Positions 24,392 to 32,931 of a stretch of 64,000 nucleotides of DNA are shown here, piece by piece. Every line of letters starts with the position of its first letter. Position 1 is the first letter of the stretch. Under the pieces are notes generated by a model, which worked only from the letters and a program-made list of their open reading frames with translations, ran no database searches and had not been told where the DNA came from. Position numbers and translations under genes: made by a program. This stretch comes from Elusimicrobiota bacterium (GTDB taxonomy: Bacteria; Elusimicrobiota; Elusimicrobia; Elusimicrobiales; UBA9959), in assembly GCA_009773155.1 (NCBI GenBank), contig WOVA01000001.1, positions 40,035 through 104,034 of the forward strand. The letters run 5' to 3'.

Positions 24392-25531
24392 ATGATAAAA
24401 ATCGCTTATGTGATCCCCAGTATCGAGGTCGGCGGGACTGAAAAACACCTGCTTACCCTCATCCGGAACCTTGACAGGGGGGACTTCGAGCCCATCCTCA
24501 TCACTACCACCGGGGGCGGCGGACTCTATGAAGATTTCAGACAAACGGCCCCCGTATTTATTTTCGGCGGGGAAAACCATAAAGCCCGGAAGACGCCGTC
24601 GCTGAACCCTTTTATTCACTTTGAAACGGTAAGAGGGATGGCCGCCGTGATGAGGGAACGAAGGATAGATATCGCCCACTGCTACCTTCCCGCGGCCAAC
24701 GTCCTGGGCCCCCTGGCCGGGAAACTCGCGGGGGTCGGGCGCATAATAGTAAGCAAACGCTCCCTGCCGGATTATAAAAAAGGTCACCCCGTGATAAGCC
24801 GCCTGGAGTCCGCCGGCAATTTCTGTTCCGCTACCGTAATGTGCAACTCAGAAGCCGTCAGGAAGGAGACGGAACGGACGGAATTTTTCTGGCGCGGCAA
24901 GATGGAGGTGGTTTATAACGGCGTCGGGGCTTGCGCGCGACGGGAGGCCGGGGCGGCAGCCGCCTTCAGGAAACGAGAGGGCCTGCCGGAAGGCGCCATG
25001 CTGGCGGTCTGCGTCTCCAACTTTTTCGCCTACAAGGGTCACCTCGAGCTGACGCGGGCGGCGGCTATCGTTAAAAAAGAGTTCCCTCATTTGATCTTCC
25101 TGCTGGCCGGCAGGGATGCCGGCAGCATGGAAAAGGTAAAGGCGCTGGCCAGGGAACTGGACGTGACGGAAAATCTGAGATTTATGGGCGTCAGGACCGA
25201 CGTAGCGGACCTGCTGGGGGCTTCGGATATTTTTGTCCACCCTTCGCGCCAGGAGGGGTTCTCTAACTCCGTCCTGGAGGCCATGGCCGCCGGTCTGCCG
25301 GTGGTGGCCTGCGCCGTAGGCGGCAATACCGAGGCCGTCACGCAGGAGGCGACCGGCCTGCTGGTCCCCAGGGAAGACCACGAATCTCTGGCCGGCGCGA
25401 TACTGCGCCTCCTCAGAAACCCCGCGGAGAGGAAGGCGATGGGCGAGGCGGGAAGAAAAAAAGCGGAAGAGACCTTCTCTATCGCCAGGATGGTTTCCGG
25501 CATAGAAGGACTGTACAGGAAAACACCTTAA
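24392..25531 (+). CDS. Family 4 glycosyltransferase
   Basis: 379 residues, GT-B fold: N-terminal 'KIAYVIPSIEVGGTEKHLLT' and C-terminal 'ASDIFVHPSRQEGFSNSVLE', which carries the E-x7-E nucleotide-sugar motif, then 'GLPVVACAVGGNTEAV'. Typical of sugar transferases that build LPS core or exopolysaccharide at the cytoplasmic membrane. It is followed after 6 bases by a methyltransferase gene. These two look inserted into the lipid A gene order, and their codon use is slightly less GC-biased. Acceptor unknown. Confidence 0.88.
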   Translation: MIKIAYVIPSIEVGGTEKHLLTLIRNLDRGDFEPILITTTGGGGLYEDFRQTAPVFIFGGENHKARKTPSLNPFIHFETVRGMAAVMRERRIDIAHCYLPAANVLGPLAGKLAGVGRIIVSKRSLPDYKKGHPVISRLESAGNFCSATVMCNSEAVRKETERTEFFWRGKMEVVYNGVGACARREAGAAAAFRKREGLPEGAMLAVCVSNFFAYKGHLELTRAAAIVKKEFPHLIFLLAGRDAGSMEKVKALARELDVTENLRFMGVRTDVADLLGASDIFVHPSRQEGFSNSVLEAMAAGLPVVACAVGGNTEAVTQEATGLLVPREDHESLAGAILRLLRNPAERKAMGEAGRKKAEETFSIARMVSGIEGLYRKTP

Positions 25532-25537
25532 TCCGGA

Positions 25538-26650
25538 ATGACCGAATACTATAAAGATAAAATAAACTCCCTGCGGGACCTGTTCGGCGCCGCCGGAGTG
25601 GAGCTCCGGGAAAACGCTATAGCCGTGGACGGGAAGCTTTACCCCGTGGTGGATGATGTCATAATCCTCCTCCGGCCCGAATGCTGGACGGAGGACCTTA
25701 AACGCAGAATAGGCCTCCCCGCGGCGGAGCCGCGGGGCGCCGGGACCGGGGCCGGTCGCAGAGCTCGGAACAACGAGCCTCCGGCTCATCAAGTGCCGGG
25801 CGCTATGCCGCCCGGCCCCGGCACCGACTGCGGCGAATGCCGCCCTGTTCCGGCCGGTTTCGCGGAAGACATACAGTACACGTTCGGAAAAGAGTGGTTA
25901 AGATATCCGGAGATACTGCCCGAGCACGCGGGCGAGTTTAAAAAATATTTCGACCTGGTGGACACCGACGCCCTGGCCTCCTCAAGGGTATGCGACCTGG
26001 GCTGCGGGATAGGCCGCTGGAGCTATTTCCTCAGGAACAAGGCGCGCGAACTGGTCCTGCTGGATTTTTCGGAAGCCATATTCGTGGCGAGGAAGAACCT
26101 CCATGACGCCCGGAACGCATTGTTCTTCATGGGCGACATAAAAGAACTCCCTTTCAGGGAGAATTTCGCCGACCTCATTTTCTCCCTGGGCGTGCTGCAT
26201 CACCTGCCCACCAACGCCCTTGACGAAGTGCGGGCCCTGGCCAGGTATTCCAAAAGGCTGCTCATTTTCCTGTATTACGCGCTGGACAACCGGCCCCGGG
26301 TCTGGCGCGCCATCCTTTACTCGGTCACACTGGTGCGCCTGGGCCTGTCCCGGATAAAATGCGAAACGGCGCGCGCGGTCCTTACCGGGCTGATAACCTT
26401 CCTGGTCTACCTGCCCCTGATATACCTGGGGAAAGCGCTGGCACCGGCCGGCCTGGGCAAATACGTCCCCCTCTACGACTTCTACCACGATAAGACCGTG
26501 AAACGCATAAAGCAGGACGTCTACGACAGGTTCTTCACGCGTATCGAACACCGCTACACCCGGGCGGAAATAGCGGGGCTGAACGATACGTTCAGGGAAG
26601 TGCGCGTCTCGGAAGATCTCCCCTACTGGCATTTCCTGTGCGTGAACTGA
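25538..26650 (+). CDS. Class I SAM-dependent methyltransferase, carrying a 108-bp palindromic element
   Basis: 370 residues. After an N-terminal region resembling small Trm112-like segments ('DGKLYPVVDDVIILLRPE') comes the methyltransferase core: 'VCDLGCGIGRWSYFLRNK' (motif I), 'LVLLDFSEAIF', 'FADLIFSLGVLHHLP'. A hydrophobic stretch near residues 265-300 may contact the membrane. Residues 71-107 are encoded by the long form of the palindromic element and replace an inter-domain linker. It probably methylates a lipid-linked sugar or a quinone-like substrate; the substrate is not visible. Confidence 0.8.
   Translation: MTEYYKDKINSLRDLFGAAGVELRENAIAVDGKLYPVVDDVIILLRPECWTEDLKRRIGLPAAEPRGAGTGAGRRARNNEPPAHQVPGAMPPGPGTDCGECRPVPAGFAEDIQYTFGKEWLRYPEILPEHAGEFKKYFDLVDTDALASSRVCDLGCGIGRWSYFLRNKARELVLLDFSEAIFVARKNLHDARNALFFMGDIKELPFRENFADLIFSLGVLHHLPTNALDEVRALARYSKRLLIFLYYALDNRPRVWRAILYSVTLVRLGLSRIKCETARAVLTGLITFLVYLPLIYLGKALAPAGLGKYVPLYDFYHDKTVKRIKQDVYDRFFTRIEHRYTRAEIAGLNDTFREVRVSEDLPYWHFLCVN
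25750..25857. repeat. Palindromic coding element, long form (108 bp), in the methyltransferase
   Basis: Begins GGCCGGTCGCAGAGCTC and ends CCTGTTCCGGCCGG like the short form, with 51 extra bases inside. The extra part holds two hairpins: GAGCC/GGCTC (25775-25787) and a GCCGGGCG/CGCCCGGC pair near 25795-25815. Read in-frame as 36 codons. Confidence 0.88.
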
Positions 26651-26702
26651 CCCGGCGCCGCCTCGCCGCCCCCCCCTTATTATTGTAAAATAGGGGTGAA
26701 CC

Positions 26703-26731
26703 CGGCCCCGGGAGGGGCCGTATCCCTTTTT
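26703..26731 (+). terminator. Intrinsic terminator candidate after the methyltransferase gene
   Basis: Stem CGGCCCC/GGGGCCG (26703-26709 with 26714-26720, loop GGGA) followed by a five-T run at 26727-26731. It lies 53 bases after the stop, before the Gfo/Idh gene. Confidence 0.5.
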
Positions 26732-26763
26732 CCCCCTGATATTCCGGGGCCCCAGGAGCTAAA

Positions 26764-27837
26764 ATGTCGGAAAACAAACCCAAAAAAATGCGTTTCGGGG
26801 TCGTAGGAGCCGGCAAGCTGGGCGGCTTTCATACCCGCACCCTTTCCATGATGCCCGAGGTGGAGCTGGTCGGCGTGGCCGACCCCAACCTGCGCCGCTC
26901 GCAGGTCCTGGCCTGGCAGTACAACTGCATAGCCTACAAGGACTACGCCGACCTGCTGCCGCAGGTGGACGCCCTGGTGGTGGCAGCCCCCACCGAGTAC
27001 CACGCCGAAATAGGCCTCAAAGCCCTGGGCGCGGGCGTGCACGTCCTGATGGAGAAGCCGATCACCAATTCCGAGGAAAGCGCCCGCAAGCTGCTGGAGA
27101 TGTCGGAAAAGAAGAAGGTCGTGCTGCAGGTGGGCCATTCCGAGCGCTTCAACCCCGCGGTGGTCGAGACCCTCAAGCATATCAAGAACCCGCGCTATAT
27201 CACGATAGAGCGCCTCGGCCCGTTCGACCCGCGCGTCGCCGCCACCGGCGTCACGCTGGACCTGATGATACACGACCTCGACATCCTCCTGACCATGATG
27301 GACTCCGAAGTGGAGTCGTTCGAGGCGATCGGCGCCAGCATGCTCTCCTCCCACGAGGACATCTCCAATGTCCGCATAAAGTTCCGCAACGGCTGCGTGG
27401 CCGACATCACGGCCAGCCGGGCCACGATGGAAGCCTCCCGCCGCATGCGCGTCTACCAGCAGGACGCCTATATCTCGGTGGATTATGTCAGCGCGCGCCT
27501 CAAGATCTACCGCAAGAAGGTCCCCACGATCAAGACGCTCAGGGACATCGAGATAACCTACCCGAAGCTCGAACCCAAGCAGCCCATACGCGAGGAACTG
27601 GCGCATTTCATAGACTGCATACGCACCTCCAAGACCCCCACGCCCAGCGGCGAGAAGGGACTGATGGCGCTGCGCCTGGCGCTGGATATCACCGACAAAA
27701 TGCGCCGCTTCGAGGTTTCCGAGCCGGAAGGCCCGGACCAGGCGGAGTCGCTGGCCCGCTCCATAGGCGACATCGGTAAGGCGACCAGGGTGCTGGCCGA
27801 AGAGGCCCTCAGGAACAGCGGCATCGACAAGTCCTGA
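26764..27837 (+). CDS. Gfo/Idh/MocA family NAD(P)-dependent dehydrogenase
   Basis: 357 residues: Rossmann domain 'FGVVGAGKLGGFHTRTLSMM', then 'HVLMEKPITNSEESARKLLE' with the EKP motif, and the C-terminal sheet domain with 'LDLMIHDLDILLTM'. A clear AGGAG ribosome site precedes the ATG. Genes of this family often sit before lpxB. One known relative, GnnA, oxidises UDP-GlcNAc at C3 on the way to 3-amino lipid A, but its partner aminotransferase GnnB is not in the window. Activity on a UDP-sugar is inferred. Confidence 0.85.
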   Translation: MSENKPKKMRFGVVGAGKLGGFHTRTLSMMPEVELVGVADPNLRRSQVLAWQYNCIAYKDYADLLPQVDALVVAAPTEYHAEIGLKALGAGVHVLMEKPITNSEESARKLLEMSEKKKVVLQVGHSERFNPAVVETLKHIKNPRYITIERLGPFDPRVAATGVTLDLMIHDLDILLTMMDSEVESFEAIGASMLSSHEDISNVRIKFRNGCVADITASRATMEASRRMRVYQQDAYISVDYVSARLKIYRKKVPTIKTLRDIEITYPKLEPKQPIREELAHFIDCIRTSKTPTPSGEKGLMALRLALDITDKMRRFEVSEPEGPDQAESLARSIGDIGKATRVLAEEALRNSGIDKS

Positions 27838-27891
27838 CCGCGGTTCCCCCGCGGAGAGAACCGCGCGCGGAGGACCGCGCCCTTACGATTT

Positions 27892-29034
27892 ATGGCCCAA
27901 ATAGCTTCCACCAGCAAGAACGTTCTAGTAGTGGCCGGGGACCCCTCCGGCGATCTCCACGCGGCGCGCCTGATAAAGGCCCTCGAGGAGAAGGACCCCG
28001 AGATCTGCGTCACCTCGATAGGCGGCGTGCGGATGCGCGAGGTCTCGACGCATTTCATCTACAACCTGGTCTCGGTCGGCGCCGTCGGCTTCGCCGAGCC
28101 TTTCAAGAACTTCTTCCTCTGGCTCAAGCTCATACGGCTCGTGCGCCGCTACATGGAGGAGAAGAAGCCCGCCTGCGTCATAGCCGTGGATTTCTACGGC
28201 TTCAATCACCAGATACTCGGCCTGGCCGCGCACCGCAAGATCCCGGCCTACTACTATATCAGCCCCCAGGTCTGGGCCTCCCGCCCCGGCCGCGCCAAGT
28301 CGATCGCCCGGCTGACAAAAGAGATCTTCGTCATCTTCCCATTCGAGGAGGCGATATATGCCAAGGCCGGCGGACACGCCAGTTTCCTCGGCCACCCGCT
28401 GCTGGACATTATCCCCGAGGAACCGGCCAGGAAGCCCGCCGGCGAGCCGCTGCGCATAGGCCTGCTGCCGGGCTCGCGCCGCTCGGAGCTGGAGCGCCAC
28501 CTGCCGCTGTTCGTCAAGGCCTTCTACAAGATAAAGTCGGTGCACGCCGACGCCAGGGGCTACGTCTTCGCGGTGCCGGAATTCCCCGACGAGAAACTGC
28601 TGCCCATGCTGGCCGACGCCTGGCCCGGCGCCGAAGAGGAGATAGAGATAGTGCGCGAGAGCGACTACGCCGTGCGCGGCACGCTCGACTTCGCCTTCAC
28701 CGCCTCGGGCACGGCGACGCTGGAGAACGCGCTGCTGGGCGTCCCTATGCTGGTCGCCTACCGCATGCCCCGCTTCACCTACGAGATAGCAAAACGCGTC
28801 ATCACCGTCCCTTATATCTCGCTGGTCAACGTCCTGCTCAAGAAGCCGGCCGTCAAGGAACTCATACAGGATAAGGCGACCGTCGAGCTCCTCTCCCAGG
28901 AGGCCTTCTCGGTGCTCAACAACCCGCCTAAAGCCGAGGCGATGCGCCGTGACTACAAAGCCGTGCGCGCCATGCTGGGAGAGAAAGGGGTGGCCGCCCG
29001 CGCCGCCGAGCGCATAGCCTCCGTTCTCAAATGA
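27892..29034 (+). CDS. lpxB: Lipid-A-disaccharide synthase
   Basis: 380 residues with GT19 features: 'VVAGDPSGDLHAARLIKALE', 'IAVDFYGFNHQILGLAA', 'AYYYISPQVWASRPGRAKSI', 'GHPLLDII', 'GLLPGSRRSELERHLPLFVK' and 'FAFTASGTATLENALLGVP'. It joins lipid X and UDP-diacyl-GlcN to form the lipid A disaccharide at the inner membrane. Overlaps msbA by 4 bases. Confidence 0.95.
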   Translation: MAQIASTSKNVLVVAGDPSGDLHAARLIKALEEKDPEICVTSIGGVRMREVSTHFIYNLVSVGAVGFAEPFKNFFLWLKLIRLVRRYMEEKKPACVIAVDFYGFNHQILGLAAHRKIPAYYYISPQVWASRPGRAKSIARLTKEIFVIFPFEEAIYAKAGGHASFLGHPLLDIIPEEPARKPAGEPLRIGLLPGSRRSELERHLPLFVKAFYKIKSVHADARGYVFAVPEFPDEKLLPMLADAWPGAEEEIEIVRESDYAVRGTLDFAFTASGTATLENALLGVPMLVAYRMPRFTYEIAKRVITVPYISLVNVLLKKPAVKELIQDKATVELLSQEAFSVLNNPPKAEAMRRDYKAVRAMLGEKGVAARAAERIASVLK

Positions 29035-30758
29035 AGATAACTCCCAACGTAGAGGCGCTGCTGGCCTACATCCGTCCCCACAGGGGCCGCCTGCTGCAGG
29101 CCGCCGTAGCCATGACGGTGCTGGCCGCCATGCGCGGCGCCATAGTCTACGTGGTCGGCCCCGTCATAGAGGGCATCTTCAACGACCGCAACATGGCGAT
29201 GCTGCGCCTGATAATCATCGGCCTGCCGGTCATCTTCGTGCTCAAGGCCGTCGCCGACTATATCACCTCCTACCTGATAAATTACGTCGGCCAGAAGACC
29301 GTGCAGAAGATGCGCGACGACCTGTTCACGCGCGTACACCAGCTCTCGATGGAGTTCCACTGGCGCAAGCGCTCCTCGGAGGTGATGAGCCGGGTCATAA
29401 ACGACCTGGCCAATGTCCAGTCCGCCGTGCAGTCCGTTCCCCTCTACCTGGTCCGTGACCTCTTCACGGTCATCGCCCTGATCGGTGTACTGTTCTACCT
29501 CAATTGGCGCTTCGCCGCCATCTCCATAATAATAATGCCCGCCGCGGCGGCGCTGCTGCGCGTGCTCAGCAAGAAGATGCGGCGCTCCGGCACGCGGGCC
29601 CAGGCGACCATGGGACACATCTCCCACCGGTTCCAGGAGAGCCTGCAGGGCATGACGGTGGTGAAGGCTTTCAATTACGAGGAGCGCGCCATAGAGCGTT
29701 TCCGCCGCTCCAACGACGATTTCTTCTCCGAGACGATGCGCTTCCTGCGCGCCTCGTCCCTGTCCAGCCCGCTGATGGAGCTGCTGGGCAACGTCATGCT
29801 GATCCTGATGATCTACCTGGGCGGGCTCGAGGTCATGGCCGGCCGCATGACCTCCGCGGACTTCCTCTCCTTTATGGCCGCCTTCTTCACGGCCTATATG
29901 CCGCTCAAGAACATAGCCAGCCTCAATACCCGGGTGCAGCTGGGCCTGGCGTCCTGGGACCGGGTCAAGGAGATACTCGACGAGCGGCCCGACGTGCCGA
30001 CGGCGGCCAGACCGGTCCGCCTGGGCGATGTGCGCGGCACCGTCGAGTTCCGCGGCGTCACCTACAAGTACCCCTCCCGCGACACCGTGGTCCTGCGGGA
30101 CCTCAACTTCACCGTCAGGGAGGGCGAGGTGGCGGCCTTCGTCGGTCCCTCCGGCTCCGGCAAGTCCACCATCATCCACCTCCTGCTGCGCTTCTTCGAC
30201 CCGGTCTCCGGCACGGTGCTGCTCGACGGCAAGGACCTGCGGGACCTGGACCCCTCGGAGTTGCGCGACGCCACCGGCCTGGTCACGCAGGACACCATAC
30301 TCTTCGACGACGACGTCAACGGCAACCTCGCCATCGGCCGGCCGGACGCGACCGAAGCCGAGATCCGCGAGGCGGCCGAGGCCGCCAACGCCCATCCCTT
30401 CATCTCCGCGATGCCGCAGGGCTACGCCACCCCCCTGGGCGAGCGCGGCGTAAAACTCTCCGGCGGCCAGCGCCAGCGCCTGGCCATAGCCAGGGCCATG
30501 ATCAAGAAGCCCCGGGTCCTGCTGCTCGACGAGGCCACCTCCAACCTCGACACCGCCAGCGAGCAGGTGGTGCAGGCGGCCATAGAGCGCATACTCGAGG
30601 GGCGCACGGTGCTGATGGTGGCGCACCGCCTTTCCACGGTCCGCAACGCGGATAAAATTTTCGTGCTGGACCAGGGCGAGCTGGCCGAGAGCGGCAGCCA
30701 CGAAGAGCTGATGGCCCGCGGCGGGGTATATAAGAAGCTCTGGGAGGCCCAATCGTGA
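29031..30758 (+). CDS. msbA: Lipid A/ABC exporter MsbA
   Basis: 575 residues: six-helix ABC type-I transmembrane domain (residues 1-310) and ATPase domain with Walker A 'VGPSGSGKSTIIHLL', Q-loop 'GLVTQDTILFDD', signature 'LSGGQRQRLAIARAM', Walker B 'VLLLDEATSNLD' and H-loop 'VAHRLSTV'. As the gene follows lpxB directly it most likely flips lipid A-core across the inner membrane as a homodimer. Overlaps the ZIP gene by 4 bases. Confidence 0.92.
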   Translation: MKITPNVEALLAYIRPHRGRLLQAAVAMTVLAAMRGAIVYVVGPVIEGIFNDRNMAMLRLIIIGLPVIFVLKAVADYITSYLINYVGQKTVQKMRDDLFTRVHQLSMEFHWRKRSSEVMSRVINDLANVQSAVQSVPLYLVRDLFTVIALIGVLFYLNWRFAAISIIIMPAAAALLRVLSKKMRRSGTRAQATMGHISHRFQESLQGMTVVKAFNYEERAIERFRRSNDDFFSETMRFLRASSLSSPLMELLGNVMLILMIYLGGLEVMAGRMTSADFLSFMAAFFTAYMPLKNIASLNTRVQLGLASWDRVKEILDERPDVPTAARPVRLGDVRGTVEFRGVTYKYPSRDTVVLRDLNFTVREGEVAAFVGPSGSGKSTIIHLLLRFFDPVSGTVLLDGKDLRDLDPSELRDATGLVTQDTILFDDDVNGNLAIGRPDATEAEIREAAEAANAHPFISAMPQGYATPLGERGVKLSGGQRQRLAIARAMIKKPRVLLLDEATSNLDTASEQVVQAAIERILEGRTVLMVAHRLSTVRNADKIFVLDQGELAESGSHEELMARGGVYKKLWEAQS

Positions 30759-31480
30759 AACTGGCGGCGCTGACCCTTATCGCGGCGCTGATAACGGTGG
30801 CCGGCGCCTGGTCGGCCGCCAGGGTGGGCGCGCTGGGCAAGAACGCCATGGCCCGCCTGCTGGCCTATTCCTCCGGGATAATGATCTCGGTGGCCTTCCT
30901 GGACATCTTCCCCGAAGCCTGGCAACTGGCCCCCGAGCCGGCGGCCGCCGGCTGCCTGGCCGCGCTATTCGCCCTTTTCCTGCTGGAGAACTTCGCGGCC
31001 CACAGCAGCTGCAGCGAGTACGTGGGCGACTGCCACGTGCATTCGATGGGAACGCTGGCGCTGGCCGCTATGGGCCTGCACTCGCTCCTCGACGGCTTCA
31101 ATATGGCCGCCGGGTTCAGCGCCGGCCAGGCCGCCGGCCTCAACGCCTCGCTGGGCGTCATCCTGCATAAACTGGCCGATGGCGTGGCGCTGGCCGCGCT
31201 GCTGGCGCACGAGGGAGCCTCCCCGCGGCGGATACTGGCGATGAGCGCCCTGCTCGCGGCGGCCACGCCGCTGGGGGCTTTCGCGGTGAACGCGGCGCTC
31301 TCGGGCATGCCGCCGGCCGGCCTCTCTTTCGCGCTGGGCGCCAGCGGCGGTTCGCTGATCTACATAGCCATGGCCGACATACTGCCGCGGCTGCACACGG
31401 CCTGCGACCGGCTGACGGCGGTATTCTTCCCGCTGGGCTACGCGACCGTGATCATCATACACATGCTGGCTGGACACTGA
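30755..31480 (+). CDS. ZIP-family divalent metal transporter
   Basis: 241 residues, about seven or eight membrane helices. The metal-binding helices show 'GLHSLLDGFNMAAGF' (H-x3-D-G) and 'GVILHKLADGVALAALLAHE' (H-K-x2-D-G, with a further His-Glu). A His/Cys loop 'CSEYVGDCHVHS' precedes them. ZIP proteins bring Zn or Fe into the cytoplasm. It is coupled to msbA by ATGA and is followed 2 bases later by rel. LpxC's need for zinc gives a loose link to the operon. Confidence 0.88.
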   Translation: MKLAALTLIAALITVAGAWSAARVGALGKNAMARLLAYSSGIMISVAFLDIFPEAWQLAPEPAAAGCLAALFALFLLENFAAHSSCSEYVGDCHVHSMGTLALAAMGLHSLLDGFNMAAGFSAGQAAGLNASLGVILHKLADGVALAALLAHEGASPRRILAMSALLAAATPLGAFAVNAALSGMPPAGLSFALGASGGSLIYIAMADILPRLHTACDRLTAVFFPLGYATVIIIHMLAGH

Positions 31481-31482
31481 CC

Positions 31483-32925
31483 ATGGAACTGCAGGACCTT
31501 CTGAAAAAATTCCGCGAGTACTCCAGCCAGGACACCACGCTGCTCGAGCTGGCCTGGAACTTCTCCACCGAGGCGCACGCCGATCAGAAGCGCGCCTCGG
31601 GCGAACACTTCGTGATACACTGCCGCGCCGTGGCCGACATCCTGGCCGATTTCCGCATGGACCAGGAGACCGTCTGCGCCGGCCTGCTGCACGACGTCCT
31701 GGAGGACACCAAGATCCCCCCGGATACGCTTAAAAAGGAATTCGGCGACGAGATCAACAACCTGGTCGCCGGCGTGACCAAGATAGAAACGCTGAAGTTC
31801 TCCTCCCGCGACGAGGCCCAGGCTGAGAACTGGCGCCGCATGATACTCGCGACCGCCAAGGATATCCGCGTCATAGTCATCAAGCTGGCCGACCGCATGC
31901 ACAATATGCGCACGCTGGGCTGGCTCCAGCCCGCCAAGCAGCTCGAGATCAGCCATGAGACCATCTCCCTCTACGCGCCGCTGGCGCAGAGGCTGGGCAT
32001 GTTCCAGATAAAGTCGGAGCTGGAGGACCTCTCTTTCAGGTACCTGCACCCCGACGAGTACCAGGACCTGCACGCCAAGGTGCAGATCCGCTTCGCCAGG
32101 CGCGAGAAGCTGCTCGCGGAGTTCCAGGACGCGCTGGACAAGCACCTGCTCTCCTCCCGGGTCCCCTACCGGCTGGTCTCGCGCGCGAAGAACCTCTATT
32201 CCATCTACCGCAAGATGATGAAACAGAACATGCCGTTCGAAGAGATACAGGACTCCCTCGGCGTGCGCATCATCACCGACTCGGTCGTCAACTGCTACGC
32301 CCTGCTGGGCGTGGTGCACGCGGCCTTCAAGCCGGTCACCAACTCTTTCACCGACTACATCGCCGTCCCCAAGCGCAACCTCTACCAGAGCCTGCACACC
32401 ACCGTGGTGGCCTCTTCGGGCGAGCAGGTGGAGATACAGCTCCGCACCGAGGAGATGCACCGCACCTCCGAGTACGGCATCGCCGCGCACTGGCGCTACA
32501 AGCTGGGGGAGAAGGGCGCCGACAAGCACCTCGACGAGAAGCTCAACTGGCTGCGGCAGTGGATAGAGTGGCTGCAGGATCTCTCCAGCCCGCGCGAGTT
32601 CATCGAGAGTTTCAAGACCGACCTGGAACTGGACCAGATCTTCGTCTTCACGCCCAAGGGCGAGGTCAAGACGCTGCCGGTGGACGGCACGCCGCTGGAC
32701 TTCGCCTACTACGTCCACACCGACGTCGGCGACACCTGCGTGGGAGCCAAGGTCAACGGCAGGATGGTCAAGCTCGACCACGCGCTCAAGAGCGGCGACA
32801 TCTGCGAGATCATCACGCGCCGGAACTCCTGCCCGCGCAGGGACTGGCTGTCGATAGTCAAGACCGCCAGCGCGCGCTCCAAGATACGGCACTACCTGCG
32901 CGAGCACAGGCTGCTCGACGAGTAA
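31483..32925 (+). CDS. rel: Rel/SpoT-type (p)ppGpp enzyme without C-terminal ACT domain
   Basis: 480 residues. HD hydrolase domain: '[18 protein letters not shown]' and '[16 protein letters not shown]' with the HDxxED motif intact. Synthetase domain: '[15 protein letters not shown]', '[20 protein letters not shown]', '[18 protein letters not shown]'. A TGS domain closes the protein ('[19 protein letters not shown]'). Long Rel proteins reach about 720 residues with helical and ACT regulatory domains; these are missing and the frame ends cleanly with TAA. Both activities look possible, with altered control. Confidence 0.9.
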   Translation: MELQDLLKKFREYSSQDTTLLELAWNFSTEAHADQKRASGEHFVIHCRAVADILADFRMDQETVCAGLLHDVLEDTKIPPDTLKKEFGDEINNLVAGVTKIETLKFSSRDEAQAENWRRMILATAKDIRVIVIKLADRMHNMRTLGWLQPAKQLEISHETISLYAPLAQRLGMFQIKSELEDLSFRYLHPDEYQDLHAKVQIRFARREKLLAEFQDALDKHLLSSRVPYRLVSRAKNLYSIYRKMMKQNMPFEEIQDSLGVRIITDSVVNCYALLGVVHAAFKPVTNSFTDYIAVPKRNLYQSLHTTVVASSGEQVEIQLRTEEMHRTSEYGIAAHWRYKLGEKGADKHLDEKLNWLRQWIEWLQDLSSPREFIESFKTDLELDQIFVFTPKGEVKTLPVDGTPLDFAYYVHTDVGDTCVGAKVNGRMVKLDHALKSGDICEIITRRNSCPRRDWLSIVKTASARSKIRHYLREHRLLDE

Positions 32926-32931
32926 TTCAGG

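Noticed and set aside
28953..30752. 599-codon open frame on the minus strand
   Set aside because: Shadow of msbA, whose ABC motifs are complete on the plus strand.
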